Assembly: GCA_002340325.1 (NCBI GenBank)
Contig: DDLV01000150.1
Location: 1-36,265 of the forward strand
Length of the DNA: 36,265 nt
Direction of reading: 5' to 3'
Source: Glaciecola sp. UBA2563
GTDB lineage: Bacteria > Pseudomonadota > Gammaproteobacteria > Enterobacterales > Alteromonadaceae
The notes beneath the pieces are model-generated. The model was not told the DNA's origin. It saw only the letters and a program-made list of their open reading frames with translations, and did not search any database. Below are positions 25,278 to 33,036 of this stretch, piece after piece. Position 1 is the stretch's first letter. Each line of letters begins with the position of its first letter. A program made the translations under genes and the position numbers.

Positions 25278-25305
25278 AATGACGCGGAAAAACGAAAAAG
25301 TTGCA
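25278..25305 (-). promoter_or_regulatory. Candidate ECF-type promoter of the arsI-sigma operon
   Basis: On the minus strand TGCAACTTTTT (25305-25295) and CGTCATT (25284-25278) put a GCAAC -35 box 15 nt from a CGTC -10 box, the shape of ECF-dependent promoters. It lies between the coq7 stop and the arsI start, about 50 nt upstream of the arsI ATG, so the sigma factor encoded downstream could autoregulate. Confidence 0.45.
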
Positions 25306-25314
25306 AAAATATTT

Positions 25315-25866
25315 TTATATTAGTCTAGCGAGTTTTACAGCAATGCCGGAGCCAACGGCCACTAACTTACCCCATAGTTTCATTAACAGAGTAGGCGGCT
25401 TTGTCATAGCATCGAGTGCTTGCAACTTATGCGCCTTTTCATCTGCATGAAAGTCTGACATTTTCGATAGAAACTCTGCAAGCCAAGGGTGGTTCTCTTT
25501 TGAGAGTGCTTCTAGTTGTATGGCGTAGTGTTCATCGACAAATGCCTCAACAGAATAGATAGTATAATAAACGTAGTTTTTTCCGAGAAGTGAAGGAATA
25601 GCGCCTGTTAGAAAACCCGCTACGGCCCAAAAGAACAGAAGTAAACTACCTCTAAAATGGTGAATAATGTCTTCAAACCCCTGCAAATGTTGCTTTTCGG
25701 TTTGCAGATGCTGATAGGCAAACGCATCAATATCACGATCTTGATATAGCCAGTTAACCGCAAGGACTCCACGATAGATCCAAACGGCCCCAGTCTCGCC
25801 AGCATGGCTGGCCCTGAGCTCGCTTTTCACATATGCGGATAATCGCGTTGTTGAGATAGACTCCAA
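25315..25866 (-). CDS. coq7: Coq7/UbiF-family demethoxyubiquinone hydroxylase (di-iron)
   Basis: Membrane-associated ferritin-like di-iron hydroxylase performing the last ring hydroxylation of ubiquinone synthesis. Ligand motifs are SHAGETGAVWIYRG (Glu24), TEKQHLQ (Glu57, His60), FVDEHYAIQLE (Glu112 and Glu119 region) and DFHADEKAHK (Glu143, His146), giving the two ExxH pairs. The 183-residue length suits the compact bacterial form. A hydrophobic hairpin (SLLLFFWAVAGFLTGAIPSLL) supports membrane binding. The start appears to be TTG at 25866 with AAGG about 10 nt upstream; no ATG is available in frame, so the N-terminus is uncertain. It is separate in function from the arsI-sigma pair 86 nt downstream. 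Confidence 0.9.
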   Translation of the reverse strand: MESISTTRLSAYVKSELRASHAGETGAVWIYRGVLAVNWLYQDRDIDAFAYQHLQTEKQHLQGFEDIIHHFRGSLLLFFWAVAGFLTGAIPSLLGKNYVYYTIYSVEAFVDEHYAIQLEALSKENHPWLAEFLSKMSDFHADEKAHKLQALDAMTKPPTLLMKLWGKLVAVGSGIAVKLARLI

Positions 25867-25962
25867 GATAAATTTGCCTTTGTCGAAACGTACTATTTGA
25901 TAATTTGTTATCAGACGAGGAGATCATCCATTTCACTATTAAAATGAAATCGCAAAAAATTA

Positions 25963-26078
25963 GTGTATACCGCGCTATACAGCAGTGTATTTCTTAGGGG
26001 CTGATTGTGTATACACTGGCCGTTCTTCTCGTTGATTATATCTCCCAGTTTTGTGTATTTGATAAATGTTTTATACAC
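25963..26078. promoter_or_regulatory. Cluster of GTGTAT/ATACAC boxes upstream of an ECF sigma gene
   Basis: Within 116 nt the boxes are GTGTAT at 25963-25968, a palindrome GTATA-CCGCGC-TATAC at 25965-25980, GTGTAT at 25985-25990, a perfect 10-bp palindrome GTGTATACAC at 26007-26016, and the inverted pair GTGTAT (26053-26058) / ATACAC (26073-26078). The cluster ends 37 nt before the start codon at 26116. It is a probable multi-site operator controlling the sigma gene, coq7 on the other side, or both. Confidence 0.65.
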
Positions 26079-26115
26079 TTAACAATCGACTAACATTTAC
26101 CGCAAAATAGACGAC

Positions 26116-26670
26116 ATGGTTTCAATCAAATCATTTGATTATTCTGACGAGGACAGAGAGCTGGCAGCTAAATTCATGGAAATGGCTTACGAGTCTCTAT
26201 TGTTTTTGGCGCGAAGCCAGCGCCGAAGAACCCGTGTATCCTGTACCATGATGACGGAAGATGTATTGCACGAGTGTTTCTTAAAAATCAGTGGAAAAAC
26301 AATATGGCAGTCATATGAACAGTATATAAGAACCGCTAGCCTTGCGATTAGACAAGTCATCGTTGATCATGCGCGTCGTAAACTCACTGAAAAAAGAGGG
26401 GCAGGTGAAGTTTCACTCTCTCTAGAAGATGCCGAAGCAATTTTTCCTGAGTTTAATGAAACACCCGAACAAATCCTTGTGGTAAATGACTTGCTTGAAA
26501 AGTTAGAAAAAAAACAACCTCGTTTGTCCGTAATAGTCAATGCCAGATATTTTGCAGCACTTACCGAAACTGAGACAGCTGAAGCGCTAGGGCTTTCTGA
26601 AAGGACCGTTAGACGAGACTGGCAAGCGGCAAAAAGCTGGCTAGCATCAAAAATGGAAGTTTCGTACTAG
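26116..26670 (+). CDS. ECF sigma factor of the Sig-70_X6 (ECF-P) type
   Basis: A 184-residue sigma-like protein of the Sigma70_ECF (TIGR02999-like) group. Signatures are MMTEDVLHECFLKI in region 2, the linker VIVDHARRKLTEKRGAGEVS typical of this group, and region 4 with ALTETETAEALGLSERTVRR (about residues 138-158). Members of this group are often paired with Ser/Thr protein kinases instead of anti-sigma factors; no kinase is in the window. The ATG at 26116 has only a weak ribosome binding site. Upstream lies the GTGTAT box cluster. The stop codon interlocks with that of the convergent small lipoprotein gene in a CTAG shared by both. Confidence 0.87.
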   Translation: MVSIKSFDYSDEDRELAAKFMEMAYESLLFLARSQRRRTRVSCTMMTEDVLHECFLKISGKTIWQSYEQYIRTASLAIRQVIVDHARRKLTEKRGAGEVSLSLEDAEAIFPEFNETPEQILVVNDLLEKLEKKQPRLSVIVNARYFAALTETETAEALGLSERTVRRDWQAAKSWLASKMEVSY

Positions 26671-26955
26671 GGCCTTGGCACTTCCGCATACCCAACGAAC
26701 GTAGTCAAAAAATTCTCGACTGGGCTTGCTGTATACCATACACGAAAGACATTTTGTTCTGAGGTGATTCCGGATTCTAGAAGTACATCTGGCGCAACCA
26801 ATTCTACTTGATGCCATGGAAACTCTTTCACAATGACGGGTGATTCCGTTGCCACATATCCGCCATCAAATAGTGACGACGTCTGTACTGTTTTGCGAGG
26901 AATCGTCACAAGAAAATAGCATCAGCGTGCACAGCAACTTTATTAAAATTCGCAT
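26667..26955 (-). pseudogene. Small lipoprotein gene, frameshifted
   Basis: From ATG 26955 the frame encodes a classic lipoprotein signal (MRILIKLLCTLMLFSC, then DDSSQNS) and stops at 26866-26868 after 29 codons. The neighbouring frame continues SSLFDGGYVATESPVI, WHQVELVAPDVLLESG and NVFRVWYTASPVENFL to a stop at 26667-26669, reading like a mature protein with no signal of its own. A one-base slip somewhere in 26868-26925 (a four-T run at 26891-26894 is a candidate) would fuse them into a lipoprotein of about 95 residues. The family is unknown. Its end interlocks with the ECF sigma gene by 4 nt. It could be real decay or an indel in the sequence. Confidence 0.65.
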
Positions 26956-27210
26956 GTCATAATTATGAACGTTTCATTTGTAGTTAATCATAGCAAATCA
27001 ATGTAGCGATAGATAAATGCGTTATTTAATAAGTGTTTTTTTGCGAGTGATACGCTTACGTATGTATAAAAAACAATACTTAATAAGTAGGGGCAACCCC
27101 ACTTTGATTGGATAAAGCTGGAAGGTGAATAGCCGATATATTAGTTACGAAGGTTAACCGAAGTATTGGTGATAAAGATAAAGTTTTTAAGGCAAATCAG
27201 GAAAAAAAGC
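26956..27210. other. Leader/intergenic region upstream of the diguanylate cyclase
   Basis: No gene is seen. A compact hairpin GGGG-CAA-CCCC (27090-27100) is followed by CTTT...AAAG pairing (about 27102-27117) and several short inverted segments before the start codon. This could be a structured mRNA leader. I could not match it to the GEMM c-di-GMP riboswitch or another known class. Confidence 0.4.
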
Positions 27211-28227
27211 ATGTCGGAACGCATTTTATTTGCGCTCAGCAGTCTTTTGTTTGTGTTTGTCACGCCGCCAACAATCATTCGTTTAATTAATCAAGATTGG
27301 GCTATATTTTTTCTCGACCTATTTTTAGTGTCAAGCGCTGCCTTTATTTTTTACAACACCCTCAAAGGGCGTTATCTAACCTTTCTTAAATTTTATATGT
27401 GCTGCCTGGTATCACTTGGCGCGTCACTCACCGTGATTTTTGGAGGCGTGGAACAAGTTTACTGGATTTACCCCACTGTGTTGACAGCGTTTTTTCTAGT
27501 TAAACATCGATATGCATTCTTATTCACTTTCGCAATCTCGGTCGCGATTGCACCGGTATTGATGGATAACTTACAAGGTATGCATATCCTCACAATTTAT
27601 TTTGCACTCTATGGTACCACGGGTTTTATAAGTGCTTTTTCTCAGGAAATTATTAGCGAGAATAAGTCACTGAGTTCACTCGCAACTATCGACCCGTTGA
27701 CCGGCGCAGGGAACAGGCGATTATTTGCTGAAGAAGCAAACGCATATATAAAATCCTCAAAAGAAGACGGCCTCATCTACTCAATGATTGTTATCGATAT
27801 AGATGATTTCAAAATAATTAACGACACAAAAGGCCATATCGTTGGCGATCAGATCCTACAGCACCTGTGTTCGACTATCTCGAAAAGGTTAGCGAGTAGC
27901 GCAAATCTTTATAGGTTAGGCGGAGAAGAGTTCGGGATAATAGTTCCTGGTGACAATCTGACCGACGGCATTAATTTTGCCGAACTCGTTAAGTTTGTCA
28001 TTGCCAATGAGCACGATAGTCAGCTTCCGCCTTACACCGTATCCATGGGAGTGGCAATTCTCAAGCGCAATGAATCGCTAGATGACTGGTTACATCGTGC
28101 AGATATTGCTATGTATACGGCGAAATCGAACGGGAAGGATAGAATATTTAAAGCTGAAGAACTGCCAAAGGGCGACATCGTCGAGGACTTCAGTCGCCAT
28201 CGAAGCAGTAGAGCATCGAAACGTTAA
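27211..28227 (+). CDS. Membrane-bound diguanylate cyclase (GGDEF)
   Basis: A 338-residue protein predicted to make c-di-GMP from two GTP. About six membrane helices fill residues 5-145, without a recognised ligand-binding domain. The GGDEF domain covers about 155-325: DPLTGAGNRRLF, IDIDDFKIINDTKGHIVGD, and the active site LGGEEF (Gly237-Phe241, GGEEF variant, catalytically competent in known enzymes). The RxxD inhibitory site normally 9-6 residues before the motif is absent (the segment reads ASSANLYRL), so product feedback through that site is unlikely. The ATG at 27211 with AGGAAA upstream is preferred over TTG/GTG at 27166-27169. It is convergent with asd. Confidence 0.9.
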   Translation: MSERILFALSSLLFVFVTPPTIIRLINQDWAIFFLDLFLVSSAAFIFYNTLKGRYLTFLKFYMCCLVSLGASLTVIFGGVEQVYWIYPTVLTAFFLVKHRYAFLFTFAISVAIAPVLMDNLQGMHILTIYFALYGTTGFISAFSQEIISENKSLSSLATIDPLTGAGNRRLFAEEANAYIKSSKEDGLIYSMIVIDIDDFKIINDTKGHIVGDQILQHLCSTISKRLASSANLYRLGGEEFGIIVPGDNLTDGINFAELVKFVIANEHDSQLPPYTVSMGVAILKRNESLDDWLHRADIAMYTAKSNGKDRIFKAEELPKGDIVEDFSRHRSSRASKR

Positions 28228-28256
28228 TAAATAATAAACAAAACCCCGGTTCAATT

Positions 28257-29381
28257 TTAGCGTTGTCTAATGATATTTAGCATTCTTCGCAATGGTTCAG
28301 CCGCGCCCCATAAAAGCTGGTCACCCACTGTGAACGCATTGATGTATTCAGCTCCCAAATTCATTTTACGAACTCGTCCAACAGGGATATCCAATGTGCC
28401 GTTTACTGCCGCGGGCGTCAGAGATTTCAGTGTTAAATCACGATCGTTTTCGATTAGTTTTACCCAAGGATTCGCTTCCATGATGATTTGTTCGACATCA
28501 GCGATTGGCACGTCTTTTACGAGTTTAATCGTCAATGCCTGTGAATGGCAACGCATGGCCCCTATTCTTACGCAGGTACCGTCAATGGGTATAGGATTGT
28601 TAACGTTACCTAGTATTTTGTTAGTTTCAACGTAAGCTTTCCATTCTTCCTTTGATTGACCATTTTCTAACTGAACATCAATCCAAGGTAATAAGCTTCC
28701 TGCTAATGGTGCACCAAATCTTTCTGTCGGCATCGAATCACTTCGAGTAAAGGCAGAAACATCGCGATCAATTTCCAAAATAGCAGATGAGGGTTGTGCC
28801 AACTTATCGGAAACGCTCTGTTCAATCGCTCCCATTTGTTTAATTAACTCGCGCATATTCTGCGCCCCTGCACCGGATGCTGCTTGGTAAGTCATTGACG
28901 TGACCCATTCAACTAATCCAGCGTTGAACAATCCACCTAACCCCATAAGCATAAGGCTCACGGTACAGTTTCCACCGATGTAGTTTTTATTACCGTTATC
29001 TAAGCTCTGGGCTATGACATTTTTATTTACAGGATCAAGAATAATACACGCATCGTCTGCCATGCGAAGAGCTGACGCAGCATCAATCCAATACCCCTGC
29101 CATCCTGATCCTCTTAGATCCGGGTAAACTTTTTTGGTGTAATCTCCGCCTTGACATGAAATAACCACATCCATTTGAGATAACGTTTGAGCATCATAAG
29201 AATCCTTGAGAGGGCTCGATGCAATAGCGTAATTTTCACCGGTAAATGTCGGTCCTGCTCCACCAACATTTGACGTTGTAAAAAAATGTGGTTCTATACC
29301 GTCAAAATCATTTTCAGCCTGCATTCGCTCCATTAATACAGACCCAACCATTCCTCGCCAACCAACGAAACCAACTTGCAT
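28257..29381 (-). CDS. asd: Aspartate-semialdehyde dehydrogenase
   Basis: Cytosolic NADPH-dependent enzyme converting aspartyl phosphate to aspartate semialdehyde, the branch point to lysine/diaminopimelate, threonine and methionine. The 374-residue length and MQVGFVGWRGMVGSVLMERM start match the proteobacterial Asd type. Gly-rich NADP binding is at GWRGMVGS; catalytic Cys139 lies in GGNCTVS; AASGAGAQNMREL and GTCVRIGAMRCHSQA contain the substrate and active-site His region. AAGGAAG lies about 9 nt before the ATG. It is monocistronic, as often seen for asd. Confidence 0.96.
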   Translation of the reverse strand: MQVGFVGWRGMVGSVLMERMQAENDFDGIEPHFFTTSNVGGAGPTFTGENYAIASSPLKDSYDAQTLSQMDVVISCQGGDYTKKVYPDLRGSGWQGYWIDAASALRMADDACIILDPVNKNVIAQSLDNGNKNYIGGNCTVSLMLMGLGGLFNAGLVEWVTSMTYQAASGAGAQNMRELIKQMGAIEQSVSDKLAQPSSAILEIDRDVSAFTRSDSMPTERFGAPLAGSLLPWIDVQLENGQSKEEWKAYVETNKILGNVNNPIPIDGTCVRIGAMRCHSQALTIKLVKDVPIADVEQIIMEANPWVKLIENDRDLTLKSLTPAAVNGTLDIPVGRVRKMNLGAEYINAFTVGDQLLWGAAEPLRRMLNIIRQR

Positions 29382-29578
29382 TTACGGATACTTCCTTACT
29401 CATAAACCTATTGCTGGGATAGTACAACAAAACTTTCGTATAACCTATGCAACCATATGATTATAATTTCGCTGATTTTAACTGTGGACTTGGAGCGAGT
29501 CGCGCGGAGGAAGGGTTGATGCTCATAGGTTAAGCGGTAGAGCGCCTGGCGTAGCTTAAACGAACGGCATTAGATGAA

Positions 29579-29599
29579 GGGTGGTAATTTACACCACCC
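29579..29599 (-). terminator. Hairpin downstream of the peroxiredoxin gene
   Basis: GGGTGGT (29579-29585) pairs with ACCACCC (29593-29599) over a 7-nt loop, about 32 nt past the peroxiredoxin stop. There is no T-run on the minus strand, so terminator function is uncertain. The remaining 250 nt between asd and this gene show nothing else convincing. Confidence 0.4.
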
Positions 29600-29630
29600 C
29601 TAAGATTCAGTTCCTTGCGGTATTGAAGTG

Positions 29631-30161
29631 TTATTTGTTTTTTAGGTAAGCAAGCATTGTATCTGCATCAGACACTTCAAAAGGGTCATCGGGCGCGTTG
29701 TCTGAATATCCTGGCTCGACAAACATGTGTTTGATGTCACCGTTTTCTACATACATTGAATACCTCCAGCTGCGCATACCAAACCCGAGGTTTGCTTTGT
29801 CTACAAGCATGCCCATTTTTCGTGTAAATTCGCCGTTGCCATCCGGCAGTAAAAACACATTATTGGCGTTTTGGCTCTTACCCCATTGATACATAACAAA
29901 TGCATCATTTACCGACAGACAAACAACAGCATCGACGCCAAGGGAAGTAAATTCCTCATAAAGTTCTTCATATCTTGGTAAATGAGATGTTGAGCATGTT
30001 GGAGTAAACGCACCGGGAAGTGAAAACAACACGACGTTTTTACCTTTGAATACATCATCGCTAGTGAGATCCTTCCACTCAAATGGGTTTTCTGTTTGCA
30101 GCGCTTCGTTTCTCACGCGGGTTCTGAATGTAGTATTGGGTACAGTGTGTGTCTCGGCCAT
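29631..30161 (-). CDS. Prx5-type peroxiredoxin (thiol peroxidase)
   Basis: A 176-residue thiol peroxidase reducing H2O2 and organic peroxides. The peroxidatic Cys56 is in PGAFTPTCSTSH, followed by Prx5-group marks CLSVNDAFVMYQWGK and LGFGMRSWRYSMYVENG. The sequence matches the peroxiredoxin half of the hybrid Prx5-glutaredoxin proteins of Haemophilus and Vibrio, but the glutaredoxin domain is absent, so an external glutaredoxin or thioredoxin must recycle it. AGGA lies 7 nt before the ATG. A long perfect hairpin lies just upstream (30195-30235) and may affect its expression. Confidence 0.93.
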   Translation of the reverse strand: MAETHTVPNTTFRTRVRNEALQTENPFEWKDLTSDDVFKGKNVVLFSLPGAFTPTCSTSHLPRYEELYEEFTSLGVDAVVCLSVNDAFVMYQWGKSQNANNVFLLPDGNGEFTRKMGMLVDKANLGFGMRSWRYSMYVENGDIKHMFVEPGYSDNAPDDPFEVSDADTMLAYLKNK

Positions 30162-30456
30162 GGAGGTATCCTTTTTGAATATGATTAAACTTACTAGGGG
30201 CTGTTTTTCTTTTATTAAAAGATAAACAGCCCCTAATAGTGTAGTGAAAATATGAGATTTTTATAATTGAATGTCTAGATGGCTATAATCAAGATTTTAG
30301 GTATAAATCTCAATAAGTTAGTTGAATATAGTCACCAATTAGATGTAAGTAAATAACAATTACTTTACGAAACGCGAATAATAAGAGAAGCTTTAGGCAT
30401 GCAATCCATACTACGGATTGATAAAACATAGCTATAAATAAAAGATGTAATAAGCG
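30162..30456. other. 295-nt divergent intergenic region
   Basis: It separates the peroxiredoxin (minus) from the hydrolase (plus). It contains the long hairpin at 30195-30235 and otherwise AT-rich promoter-like DNA; no further gene is seen. Confidence 0.6.
30195..30235. repeat. Long near-perfect hairpin upstream of the peroxiredoxin gene
   Basis: TAGGGGCTGTTT (30195-30206) pairs with AAACAGCCCCTA (30224-30235). Inside, after one T-T mismatch, TCTTTT pairs with AAAAGA around an ATT loop. In total there are 18 base pairs with one mismatch. It begins 34 nt upstream of the peroxiredoxin start codon, so it lies in that gene's leader or promoter. Confidence 0.85.
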
Positions 30457-31320
30457 ATGCAGTTAACAGATTGGTACTATACGGGCAGTTTTTTAAACAT
30501 AGATGACCATAAAATTTTCTATAAAATGGATGGCGAAGGACCTGTATTGCTATTGATTCATGGATACCCAACATCGAGCTGGGACTGGCATAAGGTTTGG
30601 CCCGCGCTCACTCAGCATTTTCATTGCATCGCTATAGATATGCTGGGTTTTGGCTACAGCAGCAAGCCTCAACAAAACTATTTGATATCTGAGCAAGCCG
30701 ATATCATAGAACGCAGTTTGCAGCACCTAAAGGTTACAAATGCGCATGTTGTTTCACACGATTACGGCGACACCGTTGGCCAAGAGCTGTTGGCTAGGCA
30801 ATTAGAAAAAAAGCTTTCATTCAATGTAAAGACGCTTCATCTTTTAAACGGCGGCTTATTTCCCGAAACTCACAATGCTTTGTTGGTTCAGAAACTACTA
30901 TTAGGTCCTTTTGGTGGGATACTCGTTCGTTTGTTCAGCCGCAAAAAATTAGAAATCAATCTAAAGAAAATTTTTGGAACTTACACGCCTCCTTCAGAGC
31001 AAGAACTAAAAGACTTTTGGTATTTGATCAATTACAACAAGGGTAAATTGGTCATGCACAAGATACTGGACTACATGCATCAACGCGAGCAATATCGAGA
31101 AAGATGGGTAGGTGCTCTGCAAGACCCCAAGACACCCAGACATCTCACCGTGGGTATGGCAGACCCAATTTCTGGCGCAAACATGGTCGAACGTTTCAAA
31201 GAACTAATTGAGAACACAACGATTACCGAATTAGATGACATTGGCCATTTTCCGCAGATTGAGGCGCCTGATGTTGTCGCCCTCGAGATTTTAAATTTTA
31301 TAAAAGTTAATCCGAACTAA
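30457..31320 (+). CDS. Alpha/beta hydrolase, MEST/epoxide hydrolase-like
   Basis: A 287-residue cytosolic hydrolase. HGYPTSSWDWHKV (oxyanion region near residue 35) and IDMLGFGYSSKP are typical of the haloalkane dehalogenase/epoxide hydrolase branch. The nucleophile elbow is SHDYGD, giving Asp102 rather than Ser, followed by GQELLARQ; this SHDYGD form is characteristic of MEST-type proteins. The remaining triad is Asp236 (GMADPISG) and His264 (IGHFPQIE). The Asp nucleophile points to ester-intermediate chemistry on epoxides or related compounds rather than esterase activity; the substrate is unknown. There is no clear ribosome binding site before the ATG. Its stop codon abuts the convergent nucleotidase stop with no spacer. 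Confidence 0.9.
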   Translation: MQLTDWYYTGSFLNIDDHKIFYKMDGEGPVLLLIHGYPTSSWDWHKVWPALTQHFHCIAIDMLGFGYSSKPQQNYLISEQADIIERSLQHLKVTNAHVVSHDYGDTVGQELLARQLEKKLSFNVKTLHLLNGGLFPETHNALLVQKLLLGPFGGILVRLFSRKKLEINLKKIFGTYTPPSEQELKDFWYLINYNKGKLVMHKILDYMHQREQYRERWVGALQDPKTPRHLTVGMADPISGANMVERFKELIENTTITELDDIGHFPQIEAPDVVALEILNFIKVNPN

Positions 31321-32889
31321 CTATTCGCTAACGATAGTCTGCCTGTCCAAGGGCGGAAGCGATACGTTTACCCGTTCTTTGAACCCTTCTTGGAGGGCAT
31401 CTGCCATCCATTTATCCGCGCGCACTACTTCTCCTTTTGTAAATATCTCATAACCATCTCCACCTGCAGCAACAAAACCCGTGGTTGCAACCGTATAAAG
31501 TTGCTCATCGTTTATTGATTCGCCATTCCACAGCGCTTGCAAGACTCTTTGAAATTTGGGTTTAGATGGGTTGTATTTAATTTGAAGTCCTGAAAACTGC
31601 GCAATTCCATAAGGCAAGGTACAGCTATATTCAATAAGTTGCTTAAGTTGTTTTCCGGTTATCTGCACCGTAGTTAGCTTATCTACAAATGGATAGACAT
31701 TAATTAAATCTTCTTTGGTAACCGGTCCAGAGTTTAAATCGGCTCTTATTGCACCCGAGTTAAGTAAGGCAATATCGGCTCCACTTTGCGACCTCATAAT
31801 ATCGCTTAGAATGTTACCAATCGTCGATTCTCGATTGTACTGTCTTAATGCGGCATTCTGCATGTATGCGACTTCTTCCGTGAGTTCCGGATTTTGTTGG
31901 CGCTGCTTCTCAATAAGCTTCAAGGTTCCCTTATCTGGTGATTCATCTTTTGCATTCACAGGTATCAGTCTACCTTCAATAAAACGGACGCTTTTGTCTT
32001 TTTCATTAAACGCAAATTTTGTATATCCAAGATGCATCCCTTGACCAAAAGTAATGCCAATAACCGTGCCGGTGTCAGGATGTATAACAGGGTTATTCAA
32101 ACCATTATCGGAGTGCCCCCCAAAAATCACATCGACATTCTTGAGTTTCCCAGCCATTGCATAATCCTCATCAAAGCCGCGTTGTACGGATGGATCTGAC
32201 TCTTTGTTGGTTTGCATTGGTGCCGTTTTATTTTGATGGGTTAACACAACCACGATGTCCACATCATCCTTGATTTTATCTACCCAATATTGAGCCGTTT
32301 CGGTTGGGTCCTTTATTGCCAATCCGGTTCGCTGAAATTTTGCGATTGTATTGTAAAAAGCATCGACGCCCATTACACCGACAACGCCAATTCTGACACC
32401 ATCTCGTTCAACTATGGCATATGGCCGAGAAAAAGTACGTCCCGAATCCTCATAGATGATATTCGCATTTAAGACTGGAAAACTTGCCCTGTACATAGTT
32501 TCGGACAAAACTTCCCAACCATATTCAAACTCATGATTACCTAGCGTAATAACGTCATAGCCCATAGTGCTGTAGAGATCAAAAGGTAGTTTACCGAGAG
32601 ATTTTTTGGATAACGCGCCGGTAAAGATATCCCCTGCATCAAACAAGAAGCTAACGTCATGCGCTTCGCGCGTTTGCTTTATCAATGTGGCTAAATATGG
32701 AATCCCGCCCATAAACTCGATGTCATCTCTCCAAACCGATTCGATTGGCTCATAAACACTTTCTATGTCATTGGTATGCAATAGAACGACTTCTTTAATA
32801 TCGCCAAAAGCGATCTGTGACTGAATGAGTAATATAAGAACTAGATTGCTAGAAAAGGTAATGAATTTGTTGGTATTGAATGTAAACAT
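31321..32889 (-). CDS. Exported 5'-nucleotidase/UshA-family metallophosphoesterase
   Basis: A 522-residue periplasmic enzyme of the UDP-sugar hydrolase/5'-nucleotidase family with a signal peptide (about residues 1-29). The N-terminal metallophosphatase domain shows LLHTNDIES, FDAGDIFTG, LGNHEFEYG, VLTHQN and GGHSD. The C-terminal substrate domain shows IGNILSDIMRSQSGADIALL, NSGAIRADL and AAGGDGYEIF. Two metal-ligand positions differ from the classic pattern: the NDxH His is Glu43 and the GGHSH/GGHSQ last residue is Asp261, making the first metal site all acidic (Asp41, Glu43, Asp87, Asp261). It may thus have altered metal preference. It lies 147 nt after the second S9 peptidase gene on the same strand. 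Confidence 0.88.
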   Translation of the reverse strand: MFTFNTNKFITFSSNLVLILLIQSQIAFGDIKEVVLLHTNDIESVYEPIESVWRDDIEFMGGIPYLATLIKQTREAHDVSFLFDAGDIFTGALSKKSLGKLPFDLYSTMGYDVITLGNHEFEYGWEVLSETMYRASFPVLNANIIYEDSGRTFSRPYAIVERDGVRIGVVGVMGVDAFYNTIAKFQRTGLAIKDPTETAQYWVDKIKDDVDIVVVLTHQNKTAPMQTNKESDPSVQRGFDEDYAMAGKLKNVDVIFGGHSDNGLNNPVIHPDTGTVIGITFGQGMHLGYTKFAFNEKDKSVRFIEGRLIPVNAKDESPDKGTLKLIEKQRQQNPELTEEVAYMQNAALRQYNRESTIGNILSDIMRSQSGADIALLNSGAIRADLNSGPVTKEDLINVYPFVDKLTTVQITGKQLKQLIEYSCTLPYGIAQFSGLQIKYNPSKPKFQRVLQALWNGESINDEQLYTVATTGFVAAGGDGYEIFTKGEVVRADKWMADALQEGFKERVNVSLPPLDRQTIVSE

Positions 32890-33036
32890 AGCACCTGACT
32901 ATCGATTGGCATTTCTTACCAAAACTAACACCAATGATTATCTTCGTCTAATTACAATGCAAAGCGTCTGTTACACGCAAACACGATCGCGGCTAGCTGT
33001 ATGTGCCAAACAAACATCATTACAGGCGGAATAGAA

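Noticed and set aside
26956..27210. GEMM c-di-GMP riboswitch before the diguanylate cyclase
   Set aside because: The conserved GEMM core and tetraloop/receptor sequences are not present; only generic short hairpins are seen.
29518..29565. tRNA-like segment (GGTTAAGCGGTAGAGCGCCTG resembles a D-arm) downstream of the peroxiredoxin gene
   Set aside because: No acceptor stem, anticodon stem or T-arm (GGTTCAA-type) can be paired around it, so it is not an intact tRNA; at most a chance match.
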